From the NCBI GenBank assembly GCA_032622095.1, contig CP136066.1, positions 198,950,816 to 199,014,815 of the forward strand: a stretch of DNA of 64,000 nt, written 5' to 3'. Below the pieces are notes generated by a model that did not search any database, was not told where the DNA came from, and was given only the letters and a program-made list of their open reading frames with translations. Below, one piece after another: positions 47,720-59,045 of this stretch. The translations under genes and the position numbers were made by a program. Each line of letters begins with the position of its first letter. Position 1 is the first letter of the stretch. The stretch is from Siphonodentalium dalli. Its lineage: Eukaryota > Mollusca > Scaphopoda > Gadilida > Siphonodentaliidae.

Positions 47720-48696
47720 CAGAGGCGGACTGGGCCAAAAAACCGGCCCGGGAAATTAATATAATACCGGCCCATCTGTTCGGGGAGTGTCCACAGTCCA
47801 CATTGGGAAATTCCAATTGCACCACCCCCCCCTTGAATCAGCATCAGACCAAATACATATTTTTGCATAATCCCATTTGCCCCCCCCCCCCCCTTGAATC
47901 AGATGCAGACGAAATACATGTTTTTGCATAATTCCATTTGCACCTCTGGCCTAATATCCTATATATTCATAAGTCATGGTTCTATATATTCCCGGTACGA
48001 GACCATTCAGATATTTTTGCCTGAAAAATTGCATAAATTCTAACATCTAGCGGTCTAACTCCAGACAAATGCACAGGGCTACGGACAAGAGACCAGGACA
48101 CACTGGGCTGTTCATTGTTGTTCGGCCCGGGGTGAGAAAATTTTGAAAACTATACAAGAAAATCGCGAATCCTAGCAACTAGACTGGCATCAACTGAAGC
48201 GTTCCTATTTTGTTGTAAATTTTAATTGGGGGAGGGTCTGGGAGGGGTGCGTGAGATTTTTTTTGGGATTTACAGCTGGGAGTTACCGTTAAAATCGGGG
48301 TCTTTACGTGGTGTTATATGATGCTGACAAGTTCAGTTAATGACACAATTACGATTAGCCAATTCGGCTGGTTAAACAACACATGTGGCGGCCCACGTCC
48401 GGAATTTTCCCGGTCTCCCGATCGACCAGTCCGCCTCTGGACCCCAAATATGGTTACCCTTCATGAATTTATGTGAGAAGAGTGCCATCTTATTGGATGC
48501 ACGGCTGGTTAAACAACACATGTGGCGGCCCATGTCGGTTTCATTTGCGGCCCAAGTTGTGGTTGGGCGGCCCAACCACATATACCCCCCCCCAAACCGT
48601 AACAAAAACCACTCGGATTCTCGAGGAATCATAATTTTTCCGGCCTCCGGTCCATCGGGAAATTTCCCGGTCTCCCGATCGGCCAGTCCGCCTCTG
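47720..48696. mobile_element. hAT-type non-autonomous transposon, 977 bp
   Basis: Termini CAGAGGCGGACTGG and CCAGTCCGCCTCTG are inverted repeats, and TCAACAGC is duplicated on both sides (47,712-47,719 and 48,697-48,704). The matching block at 31,276 reads TCAACAGCAAACAG without the element, a natural empty site. An 8-bp duplication and CAG-start ends fit the hAT superfamily. An internal copy of the right end (GACCAGTCCGCCTCTGG at about 48,424-48,440) and a repeated GGTTAAACAACACATGTGGC segment show internal duplication. There are C-runs near 47,826 and 47,881. No transposase is encoded. Confidence 0.92.
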
Positions 48697-48948
48697 TCAA
48701 CAGCAAACAGAAAGGAAAAGAAACTGAAGAAGAAAACCTAGATCATTTCCATTGCATGTTCACCCTGTCATGCGTGACGTATCCCATTCCCATGACCTCA
48801 TCCAAAACTTCCAAAGTGGGTTGTAGGGGAGGGGCTTCGCCCCTTCCAAATCCTCCCGGTCCGTTTCCCAAATTCCTCAAAAAAATTAATATGTAATATA
48901 TATATATATATATATATATATAGCTATATATATATATATATATATATA

Positions 48949-49435
48949 CTAGAAGGTGACCCGACTTCGTCCGGGCTTTGACCTTGAATTGTCCGTTCTG
49001 AAGGTCAAGGTCAAGTGTGGTCACGATTTGACCAGTCCAAAACACTGCCCGGACAAAAGTACCCGACAAACGTGCCCGTCGAAATCCATCCGGTTTTACC
49101 CGATTTGACCTTCAATTGATCATTTTGAAGGTCGAGGTCAGGTCGGGGTCCCGACTCGACCCGTCCAAATCACTCAGTGGACAAAAGTAACCACACGTAT
49201 CACATTTCGTCGAAATACCATCAAAATTGGCGATTTGACCTTGAAGTTATCCGATTTCAAGGTCACGTCGCACGGGCAAATGAATATGCTTATGAGACTC
49301 CCCATAAGAAAGTACTCCCACATACCAAGTTTCATTGAAATCCCGTAATATTTGGGCGTTTGACCTTGAAATTACCCGATCTCAATGTCACGTCGCACGG
49401 ACAAATTAATAGGCCTATGCCCGGTCCTATGCCTT
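48949..49435 (-). mobile_element. Helitron-like element, 5'-truncated
   Basis: The CTAG end and GAAGTCGGG-type hairpin lie at 48,949 within a TA tract, as in the 38,504 element. The body again has TTTGACCTTGAA and AAGGTCAAGGTCA words. The opposite TC end is missing; homology stops near GGCCTATGCCCGG. Confidence 0.65.
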
Positions 49436-49439
49436 GTCT

Positions 49440-49869
49440 ATTATATAAATACTAACTGAAACCGGCTCCCTTTATTCGCCGCCGGAGGGGCCGCCGTTAG
49501 GAGCCCTCGGCCACTGTGTGCGCGAAGCGCACATGACAGACATGTCCTATTATTTTATATACATATATACGCTACTTCAATATATCCTCATTAAAATAGG
49601 TTCATATTGGACCTGAACGTGTTTGTTATTTATATAATTATTTTTAATCAAAGTTTTGAAAAACTAACGCCGTTATTACCTCCGGTCCAGGGGTCTGGGA
49701 GAAAAATATAAATATCCGGACAGACATATCCTACTCTTATATTTTCTAGCTGAAACAGGCTCCCTTTGGGAGCCTTTATTCAGCGTCGGAGGGGCTTGTG
49801 GCCGATATTGCCCCTTTGTTCGTTAGTGGCATGTGGCCCATGTGTACGCTTCACGCACATGACCGATCC

Positions 49870-49905
<36 letters not shown>
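49440..49905. other. Intronic repeats
   Basis: Two pieces of the TTTATTCAGCGTCGGAGGGG repeat (near 49,475 and 49,770; also 32,920) flank an R1-like piece (CTACTTCAATATATCC near 49,571). A TA tract runs 49,877-49,908. Confidence 0.5.
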
Positions 49906-49908
<3 letters not shown>

Positions 49909-49911
<3 letters not shown>

Positions 49912-50510
49912 ATTATATATTTTGGAAGATCTGTCTGTGTGTGGTGTGGTGTGTGTGTGTGTGTGTGTGTGTGTTCGCGATGAACTCGAAAACGGCCGAC
50001 CCGATTTCGATGAAACTTCGTATGTGAGGGTACTATCGGCCGGGAAGTGGCATATGCATATTAATTTTCAGATCCGAGGTCAACTGTTCACGTGCCGAGG
50101 TCAAATCTGTTTTTACGCCGTTTTGCGCTAATATATTTCAGTTCGGTGCTCACAAATCGATTCGATATAAATTGCCAGTCATATAATTTGCACGGTTAGA
50201 ATCTGTGGCGCTTCCTCTTTCCAATGATGTATCACACGCCTGTGTACGTTTAAAGTTTCTACCTTAATTATCGGGAAGAACGCAGGACCATGCTTCGCTC
50301 ATCGAAAAACATTCCGTAAATATATTACGCCGTCAACAGATCGTGACGTGATCGCGTTTAACTCTTGACCGGCCGATGTCGCGTTAACTCATCACCGGCC
50401 GAGGTATCCGCAAACGACATTGGGCAATATATTTATCTCGGAAACGGGTGGAGCTATCGACTTGAAATTTGGTTTTTGAATAGCCCGGACGAAGTCGGGT
50501 CACCTTCTAG
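49909..50510 (+). mobile_element. Helitron-like element, complete, + orientation
   Basis: Starts TCTATTATATATTTTGGAAG after an A, has a GT microsatellite (49,940-49,974), and ends with a CCCGGACGAAGTCGGG hairpin, TCACCTT and CTAG before T. It carries both the ACGGCCGACCCGATTTCGA body and the GAGCTATCGACTTGAAATTT segment of the 33-35 kb cluster, linking the two subfamilies. Confidence 0.75.
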
Positions 50511-50535
50511 TATAATATATTTTGGAAGATCTGTC

Positions 50536-50570
<35 letters not shown>

Positions 50571-51330
50571 GGTGTCTGTCTGTGTGTGTGTTCGCGATGA
50601 ACTCGAAAACGGCCGACCCGATTTCGACGAAACTTCGTATGTGAGGCTAATATCGGTCGGGAAGTGGCATAGGCATATTAATTTTCAGATCCGAGGTAAA
50701 CTTTTCACGTGCCGAGGTCAAATCTGTTTTTACGCTGTGTTACGGGACTTTCATTTGAGTTCGGTGCTTACAAATCGATTCGAAACAGCGCGAATAATAA
50801 AATGCCAGTCATAATAATGACACTGTGAGAATCTTTCGTGTTTCCTCTTTCCAACGATATATAATGCGTATGTATCCGTTTTAGTTATCTGCCTCAATTA
50901 TCAAAAAGAAGTGGTACTATCTTCCATCAGGATAAAAACAATGCGTAACTTCTATGACGTCGTTAGAGGTCATAACGTTAGATCACGTTAACGCTTAACC
51001 GGCCGATGTATTTGACTGTTTCAGACGTCTTGGCGATATCTCGGGCACCGATGGTAATTTATCTTTACGTTGAAACTTGATAATTAATGAGCGTGTGTAT
51101 ATGAGGCGCGTTTATATACTTGAGTGGAAATCAAATCGGGTTAAACTGGCGGATTTTTACGGACGAAATTTGATGCATAGGGTATCTCGGTATCCGCTGG
51201 GCCGATTTCCCGGTATCCGCTGGGCCGATTTCCACCATTTTTGGGGTGTTGGTGTTTGACCCCACCTGACCTTGACCTTCAAAATGGTCAATTCAAGGTC
51301 AAAGCCCGGACGAAGTCGGGTCACCTTCTA

Positions 51331-51331
<1 letters not shown>
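50511..51331 (+). mobile_element. Helitron-like element in tandem with the previous one
   Basis: Begins immediately after the CTAG of the 49,909 element with ATAATATATTTTGGAAGAT (its first TC is lost) and ends with the same hairpin and CTAG at 51,328-51,331. It contains TGACCTTGACCTTC and TCAAGGTCA words near 51,268-51,302. Head-to-tail arrangement fits rolling-circle read-through. Confidence 0.7.
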
Positions 51332-51361
<30 letters not shown>

Positions 51362-51773
51362 TAATATTTATTATGCTACTTAAATATATCCTCGTGCAAA
51401 TAGGTACATATTGGACATAATCAATTGCATTGTTTCCTAATGGACTTATTTGATTCTGGACTAAGCCCAAGTGGACTTATGCCCGTTATTATGTTGAACG
51501 GCGCGGGCCACAACGAAAACGCACATATAAAGAGCGTACATCTGGTCTGAAAATAGGTTCATATTGAATCTAAATATTCAGATCTATTTTAATTATGTAA
51601 TAGGCCCATAGTGAACTTATTTTAATTTGGGTTTCCTTTATGAATTATTTTTTCTAAATCCAGAATAATTATTATATCGTTTTATTTCAGCTTAGGGACA
51701 ACAATTGAAAGAAGCTTCATCTTATTATATCACAGCGGTATTTTTTACAAAATAAATCCGATTTTGTTCACAG

Positions 51774-52064
51774 GTGCTGAAGACGGAGAAGTTTGCGATG
51801 CGACAGTGTTGTGCCCAGCAAATTATAAATGTACTGGCACATGTGTATGTGACAACCCTCACCCTGACGACAATGAATGCACTGATTGGATGGGGCAGAA
51901 ACTAGCTGGGACTTCGTGTTCCCTATCTAAGCGGTGCTCAGGCATAGGTAACCTGGATTGTATATCAAGCACTTGTGTGTGTGGACCTGGAATGCGTGAA
52001 GCTACTGACATTGAAACGGCAACGAACCCAGAAGTAGCCTGTTATGTCAACTCAACCAATCTAG
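51774..52064 (+). CDS. Exon A': duplicate EB-like pair
   Basis: 291 nt, phase 1-1, acceptor TTGTTCACAG and donor GTAAGT, all twelve cysteines kept. Relative to exon A I count six base changes, all replacements: N to D (removing an NAT glycosylation site), Q to K, Q to R, L to S, G to S and G to V. Intact frame and splice sites in both copies argue that both are used. It would follow B' and precede the cadherin-like exon at 57,341. Confidence 0.85.
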
Positions 52065-52098
52065 GTAAGTTTGATTCTTATTGTGATCTTACTCCAAG

Positions 52099-52626
52099 TT
52101 AAAGGCACGGGCGCCGTTCGTTGCAGAAATATTCATATTTGTTAAAATCGCCATCAACAGAAGTAATATTAAAATATATATAGTTGTGTTCATATGCCAA
52201 ACATAATCAGCGCGTAAATAGTATATTGTCGTCAATACGTACGATGGTGTACGTAAACAAGAGTCTGCTCGTGTTATAGAAGTTGTGCTTCTGATTACAT
52301 AACACAGCGCAATTATATTGGATAATCACACACAAATTATATAAACGATCTTTATTATTTCCATATCAGGAAAAAAGTAACAAATAACGCTCTTTATGTT
52401 TGCCATATCCTGATCTAAACAAAAGCCAGGTAACGTAACGTTTTTTGCTTTTGTTTACATAACAAAGGAAAAATAATTGACAATAACATACGGTGTATGC
52501 CATATTTCTGATTGGTATAAGAACAAGATATGTCTATATTTTACTATTCTTTCTGTTTATGGCGGTTTTTGACGGAGGTGAATATTTTAACAACATACCC
52601 ACCGCCAACACCACCCGTATCTTTAA
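52099..52626 (+). mobile_element. TTAA-type MITE, complete, in intron after exon A'
   Basis: 528 bp with TTAA ends, in the same position as the 35,981 copy. Confidence 0.9.
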
Positions 52627-53611
52627 CATAACCACAGTAAAAGGATTTATATATCTATCAGGTAATGTTTAATTCATTTAATTAATATTATATTCCGTTG
52701 TTCCTAGGACTGTGATATAACATATATTTTTGTTTCACCTCGTTCAGATTATATTAGTATCAATATATTTTGCGAAATATGCTAATAACATGAGCCAAGC
52801 GCTTGCATAAATGCATGATGAAAAAAAACACGAATGAAAAACAAAAACTTAAGAACAAAAATAAAATACACATACAATTAAACAAAATAAAAGACCAAAA
52901 ACAACGGAACATAAACAAGGACAGAAAAACGAGTACATGTATGAAAATAAAATAGGTACAAGACGTGAACAAACGCTCGAATAATGCGAGGAAGAGCGAT
53001 TGCGGAGAATAAGAGAAACTTTTGATCACAGATGTACGAATTCTCTTTAATGTATCTCACGAGAGAGCAACCTAAAGTAGATGGGCGCCTCTTATAGTGA
53101 TTCAAATAATTAGCGAAAATCAGCGCGAATTTGTTGACAGTCTTCGGCGAGCTTCCGGAACAGTGTCGGATACGTGTCCTGTGCGTAGATTGCTGTTTGA
53201 GTGGCTTTCGTGCCGGGCTATATTTTATTACTATATATACCAGTGTATATTCAAACACCACCAACTTCCATGTACAATGGGGATGAGGACAGATGGTATG
53301 TGTATAAGAGACTTTCACACACTGGTAAATTGACCTAACAATCTATATAACCAGTCCATTGTAGCAGTGTTATGTTGTCATGTTGTCATGTTGTCATGTT
53401 GTTATGTTGTCATGTTGTGCCAGAATATGGACGGATAACTATCTCATCCATTACTATTTGTGAACAATAATGTGGCTTTCCACTGAGGTTTATTAACTTT
53501 ATGACGTGGATGATCGAAAAAATGTCTTAAACTGGCCTGTGATGACTGAATACAAGTATATACCCTCCATCCCATTTTTAACCCTTTAACCAACAGAACG
53601 GCCCTGTGCCT

Positions 53612-54300
53612 TGGTTTCAATATAACACTGCTTCAATAATTTTAACAGAATATTAGTTGTGTGTTGGAAAATTGAGAGTTGCCATTTGGAACACTCTAAA
53701 TATTAACATGGGTGATGGCGACATTCCGACAAGAGCCGCGGACCTGACGAACAGTTTATTCCGTGGAAATCACAATCTGATCAACAAACTGAAACATATA
53801 TTTCAAGAAACTCGAAACTCGCAACAAACTCGAAAAACAAACGGTGGATTTCAAAATGACTTTCGTGGTTTCCTGTGTTGTGATCCGGCGGTGAAAAAAA
53901 TTTCCCACAATGTGTTATATTCATTAAATTCGTATTCCCAAATATATTCATGTTGTTTAGTTATGGCTGTTTCGTTACATTTATTGTGATTTGGCTGCAC
54001 CGATCCCATATTCGTACAATTGAGTGTTGGCCTAATTCAATGCAATCAATAGGCCTGATCAGCTGTGATTGTGTACGTCGATGCACGGCCAAGTGTGGGA
54101 CACACACTGGGTGTGATTGTGAATGGTGCAACAGAATCGTATTATTTTAAGTGGATTTATTTCTATTTCATAGCATTTTGTTTGCTCGTGTACCGGTCTT
54201 GGTATAAACAAAATACACATGTATTGTTTCGGAATGACAAATTTACACCGCTCGTGTGGTAAATCGTCAATCCTACCCGTGGTGTAAATTTGGTATTCAG
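53612..54300. other. Intronic stretch past the duplication
   Basis: The 110-codon frame at 53,657-53,989 has no recognised domain or splice context. Nothing else seen. Confidence 0.35.
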
Positions 54301-54307
54301 AAACACT

Positions 54308-55010
54308 ACGTGTGTATCTATATGTCTTTATAAATGATAGTCATCGCTGAATATATAAGTGTATTTATAAATGATAGTCATCGCTGCATATATAAATGTC
54401 TTTATAAATGATAGTCATCGCTGAATATATAAATGTCTTTATAAATGATAGTCATCGCTGAATATATAAATGTCTTTATAAATGATAGTCATCGATGAAT
54501 ATATAAATGTGTTTATAAATGATAGCCATCGCTGAATATATAAATGTCGTTATAAATGGTAGTCATCTCTGAATATATAAATGTCTTTATAAATGATAGT
54601 CATCGATGAATATATAAATGTGTTTATAAATGATAGCCATCGCTGAATATATAAATGTGTTTATAAATGATAGTCATCGATGAATATATAAATGTGTTTA
54701 TAAATGATAGCCATCGCTGAATATATAAATGTGTTTATAAATGATAGTCATCGCTGAATATATAAATGTGTTTATAAATTATAGCCATCGCTGAATATAT
54801 AAATGTGTTTATACATGATAGTCATCGCTGAATATATAAATGTGCCATAAATGATAGTCATTGCTGAATATATAAATGTGTTTATAAATGATAGTCATCG
54901 CTGAAGATATAAATGTGTTTACAAATGATAGCCATCGCTGAATATATAAATGTCTTTATAAATGATAGTAATCGCTGAATATATAAATGTCTTTATAAAT
55001 GATAGCCATC
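54308..55010. repeat. 37-bp minisatellite, about 19 copies
   Basis: Unit TGTCTTTATAAATGATAGTC plus ATCGCTGAATATATAAA, with TGTTT/TGTCT and GTCATC/GCCATC variants that partly alternate. Confidence 0.95.
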
Positions 55011-57330
55011 AGCAATGATTGCGGGGTAGACCAGCAATGTCATTCATTCACAAAAATGTGGTACAATCAGTGCAATGCTGTCAACGACTCAAACGTTCAG
55101 GGGCCTATACTATAGAATACAATTGTTGTAATATCAGCCTTAATTTATGATTTAATAATTTTGGAATAAATATTTTGTGTTCTATAGTATTCGACTGTAT
55201 TTCTATCAATATATTTCTTTCACTGAAGATTTAAACTCAATATATGCCAAAAACTCGTTATTTGCAGAATACATTGACATACAATGACTTTTTGGCGAAC
55301 TATCTATATACCGGGATTCACTTGACCGGAAAATCTTTCCATTTGGTGGAGAAAAGGGGGCCTGAAAGTTTGACCTTTTCATGCTTTCATAGTACTCGAA
55401 CGCTACAACTTTGTAATATGTAAAAACTCGCAATACGGAATGATAAAGTACTGCCTAATAATACTTTTTTGTAAAAATTCAGTATTAGATTACTACTGCA
55501 TAAGCTACATTATTGATTTTTCTCACGACGATTTCTGTGCGGATGATAATGATTAGTTCGATACAGGTTCTTTGTAATGAGGTACTGGAATCTCAATTAT
55601 TAACCCGTCGTCAGTGGTTTGTGCTCAATGGAGTTGAAAGGAGTAGCCATGTCAGCGGCCTAGATTTTAATTAAGAATGGAATTAAAGAGATACAGTTGT
55701 CGATGTTGGGCTCAAAACATATATAAACGATCTTTGTGCGAAGCTACATATACAGATGCGCGGTGATTCGGGGTGGTGGAATTTCGTAATGAAACAAGAA
55801 ACAGTTACTGAAAATTTCAGGCTAAGTTGCGTTAAGAATCAGTGAACCCCAAATATTTACCATGACATTATGTATTTTTTTGAGCGGCAGCGCATTTGTG
55901 TTCAAGAAGTTTGCGATCAGATTGTGATCTAAACAATTTAATTCGGCCAAAAGTGCCATACATAATGTTCCATGAGTGAACTCTTAGAACAAATCGGGGC
56001 CCCCCTGATTAGAATATATAGAGTGATGAAAGGCAAATTCTACTATACACGCCGATGCGCAGATTAATTATTTCTTAAACACAGGAAGAGAGATATATGT
56101 TTTATTACTCCAAATATGGAGACCATTATGGTACAATATTTATGTATATACACACACACAATTTGAATGATGACATTTATACACATTCAATACGATTTAA
56201 CTTGAGAAGGCTCACTTGAAGTAAGCTCGTCCATCAAAGTGTGAGTATGCCAATCTAATTCCATAAGTGATAACCAACTCATCCCGAAGACCGAAGAATA
56301 GTTCATGAAACACTATAAATAAATTGTAGCAGTAATAAACCGATGACTATCATTTATAAACACTCGTAATGCCATAAAAAGTAACAAGAGCCCCAGTCGT
56401 TTATTCCCTATACATGAACCCCTTACGCATATGTAACTTGGTCCAGTTCTTCTCATTGCGTAGGAATTAATTAAATCACCTGTGAATTTGTGGCAACTGG
56501 ATTTTAATTGCCGAACATGGATTCACGCCTAATATGGTTAAAGTGACCTCAGCTGTAAGGTCGCGAAAGGTCAAACTGTCTGTAGTTCATACGTGTATAA
56601 CCTAATTCATCGAAAAGGAAACGGCGATCTATGTACATGTAGTATCGCTATACACAGTTAGTGCCGAATAGAGCAAAATTAATGTTATCCTAGTTATCTT
56701 ACCGACACCGATGTTGACATAATGGTTACAGTTTTCGACTTGTTAATAGTATGCATCTTTCAGGAATTAACTTGCTATTTATGTTGCGATGTTTAAGTAT
56801 TTATGGGTTCGTTGCTCGTCTCATCTAGTGGTAAGCTAGCAATGAATATATGATACTTGTCGTACAAATATAAGTTTCCTTAATATTAGTGAATAATAAG
56901 TCGAATAAATTGTTTCAGTACTATTTCATATACGTGTAAAACATATAAAATCCCTGTCCACTCTGATATCTACTAATGTTTCTCTCGGGCTTAATGACAT
57001 ATGGCGATCGATATTCCAGAAAATTAGGTTTTGCCTAGCTTTGAAATTCATTAATCTCCCACTTGTCAAGGGCAAGGAGTGTGTTCTTTCAGAGCTTACC
57101 AGTATTATTGTACGGCGATGATATGTCAGAAGTTGAATAGCAATGCTATATGTATATAGGTGATGCCACATTGCCGTATTGTGCCAAAATGCATTCCTTA
57201 ATATACAGCAAGAGCATTGCTCGAGCATGGCAAAATATGCCCGTGGTAATTTCAACAAAGGGCCGTAACTCTGGTGAAAATTGGCGGGCGGAACCTGAAT
57301 TCGAACATAATTGTCGGGTATAACCGATTT
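55011..57330. other. Intronic or intergenic non-coding stretch
   Basis: No exon with domain support was found. The open frames present are short and unremarkable, including the 155-codon minus frame that overlaps the 57,341 exon. Confidence 0.4.
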
Positions 57331-57340
57331 TCCTCCACAG

Positions 57341-57409
57341 GTTCTTGTGAACGGTATGATACGGGAATTAATGACATAGTCCTGGAAATTCACGAAACAG
57401 AAGATGGAA
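57341..57409 (+). CDS. Exon: start of a cadherin-like repeat
   Basis: 69 nt, phase 1-1, with a strong acceptor (TTTTCCTCCACAG) and donor (GTAAGT). It encodes SCERYDTGINDIVLEIHETE and then DG. Joined to the 61,638 exon it gives I-V-L-E-I-x-E-T-E-D-G-T-S-L-A, the pattern of the first strand of a cadherin repeat (v..v.E....gt.v..l). The short length makes chance possible, but splice sites, phase and match to the next exon agree. Confidence 0.5.
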
Positions 57410-58080
57410 GTAAGTCACAATGAACGCCCTGTCCTTCTATACTAAATATTGATGAGTATTGTGAGTATGGTTATTCATTTGAAATGTTCAGATAATAAGT
57501 TCAACAAATTGTCATAGGTCGTTTGTTGAACTCCAAATGAATAATAGACCATCCAATGTATACTCGTATAACTGATGGGGGTAGGTTAATTTAGTATATA
57601 CATTATTACTTCAAATGGTCGCGTAATAAGGAGTGGTGTAGTAACACATTTATAAGCCACAATATATCTACCTTCATGTAACAACACGCCCTACTGAGTT
57701 GCCAGTCGATCTTAAAATTTAGCATTTGTAACAAAAATGGAAACTGTAATCGCATATATTACCAAGAACCTTTTGAGCATATATAGCTGAGTATTTTATT
57801 TATAAAATTATGTCGGTCCGAATTACCCAAAGTGGAAATGTACATGTTCCATATAAAAAGAATTTTCAATTTTATTTTACCGTGAATGGAATTGTCAGTA
57901 TAAATTGCTTAGATATTTATTGAAACGTTCTAATATAAAATGTGTTTATATGAATCACGTTCATAAGTGACATGAAACACTTCACTGAGGTGAATGTGAA
58001 TATCAAACAAAATACTTATTTTGCACAACAAAATATCCACAAACCCATAAATCCACACTTTGACAGCAATCGACTCAACA

Positions 58081-58946
58081 TCAGCACAGCGAGGTTGTAG
58101 AGTTATTAATACCCGGGGACACCAAATTAAGACCGATCGTCGCGGGCCCAGTCTGTCCGACATCACAGCGAGGTTGTAGAGTTATTAATACCGAGGACAC
58201 CAAATTAAGACCGATCGTCGCGGGCCCAGTCTGTCCGACATCACAGCGAGGTTGTAGAGTTATTAAGACCGAGGACACCAAGTTAAGACCGATCGTCGCG
58301 GGCCCAGTCTGTCCGACATCACAGCGAGGTTGTAGAGTTATTAAGACCGAGGACACCAAGTTAAGACCGATCGTCGCGGAACCAGTCTGTCCGACATCAC
58401 AGCGAGGTTGTAGAGTTATTAAGAACCGAGGACACCAAGTTAAGACCGATCGTCGCGGGCCCAGTCTGTCCGACATCACAGCGAGGTTGTAGAGTTATTA
58501 TGAACCGAGGACACCAAATTAAGACCGATCGTCGTGGGCCCAGTTTGTCCGACATCACAGCGAGGTTGTAGCGTCATTAAGACCCAATGACACGAAGTTA
58601 AGACCGATCGTCGCGGGCCCAGTCTGTCCGACATCACAGCGATGTTGTAGAGTTATTAAGACCCGAGGACACCACGTTAAGACCGATCGTCGCGGTCCCA
58701 GTCTGTCCGACATCACAGCGAGGTTGTAGAGGTATTAAGAACCGAGGACACCAAGTTAAGACCGATCGTCGCGGGCCCGGTCTGTCCGACATCACAGCGA
58801 GGTTGTAGAGTTATTAAGACCCGAGGACACCAAGTTAAGACCGATCGTCGCGGGCCCAGTCTGTCCGACATCACAGCGAGGTTGTAGAGTTATTAAGACC
58901 CGAGGACACCAAGTTAAGACCGATCGTCGCGGGCCCAGTCTGTCCG
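58081..58946. repeat. 78-bp satellite-like array, about 11 copies
   Basis: Unit contains AAGACCGATCGTCGCGGGCC, CAGTCTGTCCGACATCACAG and CGAGGTTGTAGAGTTATTAA. Copies vary at GACCGAGG/GACCCGAGG, which changes length between 78 and 79 bp and breaks any frame. It is GC-richer than its surroundings and ends about 100 bp before the Penelope-like element. Confidence 0.95.
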
Positions 58947-59045
58947 ATGCACATATTGAGTAACCTTCTAGATATGCTGTTAAAACACTATTAACCAAGA
59001 TTCCAGCTATCTACGAGATGACCACAATTCATCCTAACCCTACCT

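Larger units (their letters stand above)
46018..48950. repeat. Segmental duplication, block 1 copy 2
   Basis: Pairs with 29,652-31,570. It is about 1 kb longer because of the hAT-type insertion at 47,720-48,696. The hairpin at 46,874-46,924 and both foldback elements are retained. Confidence 0.9.
51360..53610. repeat. Segmental duplication, block 2 copy 2
   Basis: Pairs with 35,215-37,490. The left edge is at TA-rich DNA directly after a Helitron-like CTAG end; the first copy also has a Helitron-like end at this point, from another subfamily. The right edge coincides with the start of a foldback terminus. Confidence 0.92.

Noticed and set aside
52760-53029. 89-codon Phe-rich minus frame (also 36,642-36,911)
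   Set aside because: Low-complexity translation of an A-rich intron tract present in both duplicates.
53657-53989. 110-codon plus frame beginning MCVGKLRVAIWN
   Set aside because: The start faintly resembles the opening of a LINE endonuclease, but none of the later endonuclease motifs follow.
57930-58998. Minus frames repeating SDRLGPRRSVLTWCPR
   Set aside because: Translation of the 78-bp array; length variants shift the frame.
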